This document shows, one piece after another, positions 60,966 through 64,000 of a stretch of DNA of 64,000 bases (within the stretch, counting starts at the first letter, position 1; each line of letters starts with the position of its first letter). The translations under genes and the position numbers were made by a program. Origin of the DNA: Amycolatopsis sp. CA-128772 (GTDB taxonomy: Bacteria > Actinomycetota > Actinomycetes > Mycobacteriales > Pseudonocardiaceae); the NCBI RefSeq assembly GCF_002904295.1, contig NZ_PPHG01000089.1, positions 1 to 64,000 on the forward strand, given 5' to 3'. The notes under the pieces are model-generated. The model had not been told where the DNA came from. It saw nothing but the letters and a program-made list of their open reading frames with translations, and did not search any database.

Positions 60966-63869
60966 ATGTCAGTCGAAACCGGTCAGCGGCCCGCCGCGGC
61001 CGATACCCCCACCGCGATCCGGGTCATCCGGCGGGACGGCAGCGTGTCGCCGTTCGACGCCGGCAAGATCTCGGTTGCGCTGACCAAGGCGTTCCTCGCG
61101 GTCGAGGGCGGCGACGCCGCCGCGTCCTCCCGCGTGCACCACGTCGTCGCCGAGCTCACGCAGCAGGTCGAGACCACCCTGCTGCGCCACGCCGGCCCCG
61201 AAACCGCCCTGCACATCGAGCAGATCCAGGACATCGTCGAACTCGCGCTGATGCGCGGCGAGCACCACAAGGTCGCCCGCGCCTACGTCCTCTACCGCGA
61301 CGAGCGCGCCAAGGCCCGCGAGGCCGCCAAGCCGGCCGCCACCGAGGTCGCGCTGAACGTCAAGGGCACCGACGGCGTCCTGCGCCCGCTCGACTGGGCC
61401 CGCGTTTCCCACGTCGTGATCGAGGCCGTCGCCGGCCTCGAAGACGTCACCGCCGAGCCGGTGCTGGCCGAGGCCAAGCGCAACCTCTACGACGGCATCA
61501 GCGCCGACGAGCTGGCCCTGGCCCAGGTCCTGGCCGCCCGCGTGCTCGTCGAGCAGGAGCCGAACTACTCCTACGTCTCCGCCCGGCTGCTGCTGGACAA
61601 GCTGCGCGGCGAGGCGCTGAGCTACCTCGCGAAGAAGCCGCGTCAGGCCAGCCAGGACGAGATGGCGGCCGAGTACCCCGCGTACTTCCGCGCCTACCTG
61701 CGCCGCGCGATCGAGCTGGAGCTGGTCGACGCCGAGCTGCAGCGCTTCGACCTGGACAAGATCACCGCCGCGATCCGCCCCGAGCGCGACCTCGACTTCG
61801 GCTTCCTCGGCCTGCAGACGCTCTACGACCGGTACTTCCAGCACCACGACGGCACCCGCTTCGAGCTGCCTCAGGCGTTCTTCATGCGCGTCGCCATGGG
61901 CCTGGCGATCCGCGAGGACGACAGGGAATCTCGTGCCATCGAGTTTTACGAGCTGCTGTCGAGCTTCCACTTCATGGCGTCCACGCCGACGCTGTTCAAC
62001 TCCGGCACCACGCGCCCGCAGCTGTCGTCCTGCTTCCTGACCACGGTGGACGACGACCTGGACTCGATCTTCCAGGCGTACAAGAACAACGCGCTGCTGG
62101 CCAAGTACTCGGGCGGCCTCGGCAACGACTGGACCCCGGTCCGCGGTCTCGGCGCGCACATCAAAGGCACCAACGGCCAGTCCCAGGGTGTCGTGCCGTT
62201 CCTCAAGATCGCCAACGACACCGCCGTCGCGGTCAACCAGGGCGGCAAGCGCAAGGGCGCGGCCTGCGCGTACCTCGAGACATGGCACGTGGACATCGAG
62301 GAGTTCCTCGACCTGCGCAAGAACACCGGTGACGACCGCCGCCGCACCCACGACATGAACACCGCGAACTGGGTGCCGGACGAGTTCCTCCGCCGCGTCG
62401 AGGCCGACGCGCAGTGGACGCTGTTCTCGCCGAACGAGACGCCGGACCTGCACGACCTGTACGGCAACGAGTTCTCCGCCCGCTACCGCGAGTACGAGGC
62501 GATGGCCGAGCGCGGCGAGATCAAGGTGTTCCGCCGGATCCGCGCGGTCGACCTGTGGCGCCGCATGCTGACCATGCTGTTCGAGACCGGCCACCCGTGG
62601 ATCACCTTCAAGGACCCGTGCAACCTGCGCTCGCCGCAGCAGCACGTCGGCGTCGTGCACTCGTCCAACCTGTGCACCGAGATCACGCTGAACACCACCG
62701 TCGACGAGGTCGCGGTCTGCAACCTCGGCTCGGTCAACCTGCTCAAGCACGTCACCCCGTCCGGTTTGGACACCGAGCGGCTCGAGAAGACCGTGCGCAC
62801 GGCCGTCCGCATGTTGGACAACGTGATCGACATCAACTTCTACACGATCCCGGAGGCGCGCCGCTCCAACCTGCGCCACCGCCCGGTCGGCCTGGGCATC
62901 ATGGGCTTCCAGGACGCGCTGTTCGAGATCGGCGTCCCGTTCGCCTCGGAAGAGGCCGTGAAGTTCGCCGACGTGTCCATGGAGCACCTCTCCTACTACG
63001 CGATCTCGGCGTCGACCGACCTCGCCGAGGAGCGCGGGCAGTACCAGTCGTTCGAGGGCTCGCTGTGGAGCAAGGGCATCCTGCCGATCGACTCGCTGCA
63101 GCTGCTCATCGACGCCCGCCAGGGTGACGGCCTCGACGTCGACACCTCGTCCACTTTGGACTGGGCGCCGCTGCGCGAGCGCGTCAAGACGGTCGGCATG
63201 CGCAACTCCAACGTGATGGCGATCGCGCCGACCGCGACGATCTCCAACATCTCCGGCGTCGGGCAGTCGATCGAGCCGCTGTTCCAGAACCTGTTCGTCA
63301 AGTCGAACATGTCCGGCGACTTCACCGTCGTCAACCCGCACCTGGTCAAGAGCCTCAAGGCCCGCGGCCTGTGGGACGAGGTCATGGTCAGCGACCTGAA
63401 GTACTTCGACGGCAGCCTCGGCCAGATCGACCGCGTCCCGGACGACCTGAAGGCGCTGTACGCGACGGCGTTCGAGATCGAGTCGAAGTGGATCGTCGAC
63501 GCGGGTTCGGTGCGCCAGAAGTGGATCGACCAAGCGCAGTCGCTGAACCTCTACATCGCGGCACCGAGCGGCCGCAAGCTGGACCAGCTGTACCGCTACG
63601 CGTGGCACAAGGGCCTCAAGACCACGTACTACCTGCGCGCGCAGTCCGCGACGCACGTGGAGAAGAGCACCCTGCGCGGCACCGACGGCAAGCTGAACGC
63701 CGTCTCGGCCACGCCGGCTGTTGCGGCCCCGGCGGCCGCCCCGGCCCCGGCGCCCACGCCGACGCCTGCTCCCGCACCCGCGCCCAAGCCCGAGCCGGAC
63801 GTCGACTTCGTCGCCACCGAGGGCGCCGCCTGCCGCATCGACGACCCCGACTGCGAAGCCTGCCAGTAA
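60966..63869 (+). CDS. nrdA: Class Ia ribonucleoside-diphosphate reductase, alpha subunit
   Basis: 967 residues from MSVETGQRPA, GGAG eight nt upstream. Makes deoxyribonucleotides. An N-terminal ATP-cone (IRVIRRDGSVSPFDAGKI) is followed by a second cone-like region near 130-220, then the ten-stranded barrel: LSSCFLT with the redox Cys, NLCTEITLNTT with the active-site Cys region, and NVMAIAPTATISNISG. The C-terminus has an Ala/Pro linker (residues about 920-950) and ends DPDCEACQ, the CxxC thioredoxin-accessible tail. Presence of nrdB 16 nt downstream distinguishes it from B12-dependent NrdJ. Confidence 0.9.
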   Translation: MSVETGQRPAAADTPTAIRVIRRDGSVSPFDAGKISVALTKAFLAVEGGDAAASSRVHHVVAELTQQVETTLLRHAGPETALHIEQIQDIVELALMRGEHHKVARAYVLYRDERAKAREAAKPAATEVALNVKGTDGVLRPLDWARVSHVVIEAVAGLEDVTAEPVLAEAKRNLYDGISADELALAQVLAARVLVEQEPNYSYVSARLLLDKLRGEALSYLAKKPRQASQDEMAAEYPAYFRAYLRRAIELELVDAELQRFDLDKITAAIRPERDLDFGFLGLQTLYDRYFQHHDGTRFELPQAFFMRVAMGLAIREDDRESRAIEFYELLSSFHFMASTPTLFNSGTTRPQLSSCFLTTVDDDLDSIFQAYKNNALLAKYSGGLGNDWTPVRGLGAHIKGTNGQSQGVVPFLKIANDTAVAVNQGGKRKGAACAYLETWHVDIEEFLDLRKNTGDDRRRTHDMNTANWVPDEFLRRVEADAQWTLFSPNETPDLHDLYGNEFSARYREYEAMAERGEIKVFRRIRAVDLWRRMLTMLFETGHPWITFKDPCNLRSPQQHVGVVHSSNLCTEITLNTTVDEVAVCNLGSVNLLKHVTPSGLDTERLEKTVRTAVRMLDNVIDINFYTIPEARRSNLRHRPVGLGIMGFQDALFEIGVPFASEEAVKFADVSMEHLSYYAISASTDLAEERGQYQSFEGSLWSKGILPIDSLQLLIDARQGDGLDVDTSSTLDWAPLRERVKTVGMRNSNVMAIAPTATISNISGVGQSIEPLFQNLFVKSNMSGDFTVVNPHLVKSLKARGLWDEVMVSDLKYFDGSLGQIDRVPDDLKALYATAFEIESKWIVDAGSVRQKWIDQAQSLNLYIAAPSGRKLDQLYRYAWHKGLKTTYYLRAQSATHVEKSTLRGTDGKLNAVSATPAVAAPAAAPAPAPTPTPAPAPAPKPEPDVDFVATEGAACRIDDPDCEACQ

Positions 63870-63885
63870 AGGAATCCCTGCCGAA

Positions 63886-64000
63886 ATGACCAACGTGGAG
63901 ACGACGGACGCGACCGGCCTCGGGGAGATCGAGGTCGGCGCCGCCCGGATCAACGTCGACGACAAGCGCATGATCAACGCGCGCGCCGACGTCAACCAGC
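63886..64000 (+). CDS. nrdB: Ribonucleoside-diphosphate reductase beta subunit (5' part, runs off window)
   Basis: Begins at ATG 63886 after AAAGGAA; 38 codons are visible (MTNVETTDATGLGEIEVG ... RMINARADVNQ). The RADVNQ segment is typical of the start of actinobacterial NrdB, which houses the diiron-tyrosyl cofactor. Co-transcribed with nrdA; the remainder lies beyond the window. Confidence 0.82.
   Translation, partial: MTNVETTDATGLGEIEVGAARINVDDKRMINARADVNQ

Noticed and set aside
60966..63869. Alternative reading of the reductase as B12-dependent NrdJ
   Set aside because: The CxxC tail, the two ATP-cone-like regions and the nrdB start 16 nt downstream fit a class Ia alpha subunit.
60969..63995. 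1,008-codon minus-strand frame opposite nrdA
   Set aside because: Antisense shadow; long open antisense frames are expected opposite highly G/C3-biased genes.

Overview
High-GC DNA with almost every coding frame biased to G/C third positions, an Lsr2 protein, class Ia ribonucleotide reductase with paired NrdR boxes, and a DasR-type chitinase operator point to an actinomycete, most likely a Pseudonocardiaceae member close to Amycolatopsis (inference from gene content; no rRNA or tRNA gene was found to confirm it). The window divides into an integrated conjugative element (1 to about 33.5-34.0 kb) and chromosome (about 34 to 64 kb).

Left region, 1-18 kb: transfer functions. A 1,706-residue MobF relaxase-helicase faces a dense minus-strand operon of type IV secretion genes: ParA-like protein, small membrane protein, membrane-anchored lipoprotein-like component, VirB6-like channel, SCO6880-type VirB4 N-part, VirB4 ATPase, NlpC/P60 hydrolase, TraG/VirD4 coupling protein and DUF4913 protein. 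Seven junctions are 4-nt start/stop overlaps. The operon runs on into a VUT-family (preQ0-type) transporter and a truncated dpdA-like start, suggesting a decayed 7-deazaguanine DNA-modification cargo. The element carries its own Lsr2 xenogeneic silencer.

Middle region, 18-33.5 kb: accessory and signalling cargo. An XRE-like regulator, an ImmA/IrrE-type metalloprotease, a 7-TM MAB_1171c-family protein, a cytochrome P450 with altered motifs and a large STAND/LuxR regulator are followed by a nine-gene plus-strand run: S53 peptidase, L,D-transpeptidase, secreted Pro-rich protein, MetE-like zinc TIM-barrel protein, cupin, HTH-only TetR stub, ketosynthase-III-like enzyme with Ser in place of Cys, AbrB-like regulator and tyrosine recombinase. 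I regard the P450/MetE-like/cupin/Ser-KASIII set with its regulators as the best candidate for an undescribed system, perhaps making or sensing a small molecule tied to element behaviour (inference).

Right region, 34-64 kb: chromosome. Regulators (TetR, WYL, XRE), a cytosine-deaminase-like enzyme, an isopenicillin-N-synthase-like oxygenase, a diguanylate cyclase, a DasR-controlled GH18 chitinase, MurJ, an aldo-keto reductase, and a minus-strand Atu/Liu-type acyl-CoA catabolic operon (TIGR03084 protein, AtuA, acyl-CoA dehydrogenase, carboxylase beta and alpha, acyl-CoA dehydrogenase, TetR). Between that operon and an enoyl-CoA hydratase/acetoacetate decarboxylase-like pair lie an IS481 remnant with CTAG duplications and a NACHT-HEAT protein divergent from a small membrane protein, a possible defence insertion. 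The window ends in nrdA and the start of nrdB.
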